NCBI GenBank assembly: GCA_016283605.1
Contig: JAEENF010000119.1
Location: 1 to 5,995, forward strand
DNA from: Prevotella sp.
GTDB taxonomy: Bacteria > Bacteroidota > Bacteroidia > Bacteroidales > Bacteroidaceae
DNA: 5,995 bases
Direction of reading: 5' to 3'
Part shown: piece by piece, positions 5,929 through 5,995 of the stretch
Numbering within the stretch: the first letter of the stretch is position 1
Layout: every line of letters starts with the position of its first letter
The notes under the pieces: generated by a model
Told to the model about the DNA's origin: nothing
Database searches by the model: none
Seen by the model: the letters and a program-made list of their open reading frames with translations, nothing else
Position numbers and translations under genes: made by a program

Positions 5929-5995
5929 ATGAAGATCCTTGTGATTAACCCTGGTTCCACGTCGACGAAGATGGCAGTCTTCGAGGATGAGACAC
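5929..5995 (+). CDS. buk: Butyrate kinase, N-terminal fragment cut by the window edge
   Basis: Only 22 codons are visible, starting at the ATG at 5929. The stretch NPGSTSTKMAVF (residues 7-18) is the N-terminal phosphate-binding motif of the acetate/butyrate kinase family; NPGSTSTK is the usual butyrate kinase form, whereas acetate kinases tend to have N-[AS]-GSSS-x-K. The enzyme transfers phosphate from the acyl phosphate made by Ptb to ADP, giving ATP and butyrate or a branched-chain acid in the cytoplasm. The location directly after ptb supports the call. Its translation start is preceded only by the 7-bp repeat array. Confidence 0.88.
   Translation, partial: MKILVINPGSTSTKMAVFEDET

Overview
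The window looks like a chromosomal segment from a Bacteroidales bacterium, most likely Prevotella or a close relative. Three things point there: promoter -7 boxes of the TAnnTTTG type, start codons without Shine-Dalgarno sequences, and proteins that resemble Bacteroidetes forms (DUF3109, a secreted GH95 glycosidase, a Ptb/Buk pair). This is judged from motifs only; no database search was possible.

Layout. Positions 1-2533 hold three tightly packed plus-strand genes: the C-terminal four-fifths of cofactor-independent phosphoglycerate mutase (gpmI, start outside the window), uracil-DNA glycosylase (ung, start overlapping the gpmI stop by one base), and a cysteine-rich DUF3109 protein after a 27-bp gap. 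Next, on the minus strand, lies a large exported GH95 glycoside hydrolase (4918 back to 2534). Its stop codon abuts the DUF3109 stop codon with no base between them. A 140-bp divergent intergenic region (4919-5058) follows, with a -7 box for each direction and a 17-bp dyad between them. Positions 5059-5995 hold phosphate butyryltransferase (ptb) and the first 22 codons of butyrate kinase (buk), which runs off the window.

How the genes relate. gpmI and ung are housekeeping genes (glycolysis, DNA repair) and DUF3109 is uncharacterised; the three are probably co-transcribed. The GH95 enzyme should remove terminal alpha-L-fucose or alpha-L-galactose from glycans outside the cytoplasm. Ptb and Buk together turn an acyl-CoA (butyryl or branched-chain) into the free acid plus ATP. 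No SusC/SusD pair, regulator or transporter accompanies the GH95 gene here.

The most unusual signals are not genes. (1) Two separate gene junctions consist almost entirely of tandem 7-bp ATTCACT-type units. (2) The likely intrinsic terminator of the GH95 gene lies antisense inside the DUF3109 coding sequence. (3) A dyad sits where both divergent promoters could be controlled. I see no mobile element, CRISPR array, RNA gene or clearly novel multi-gene system. No gene-free stretch exceeds 300 bases.
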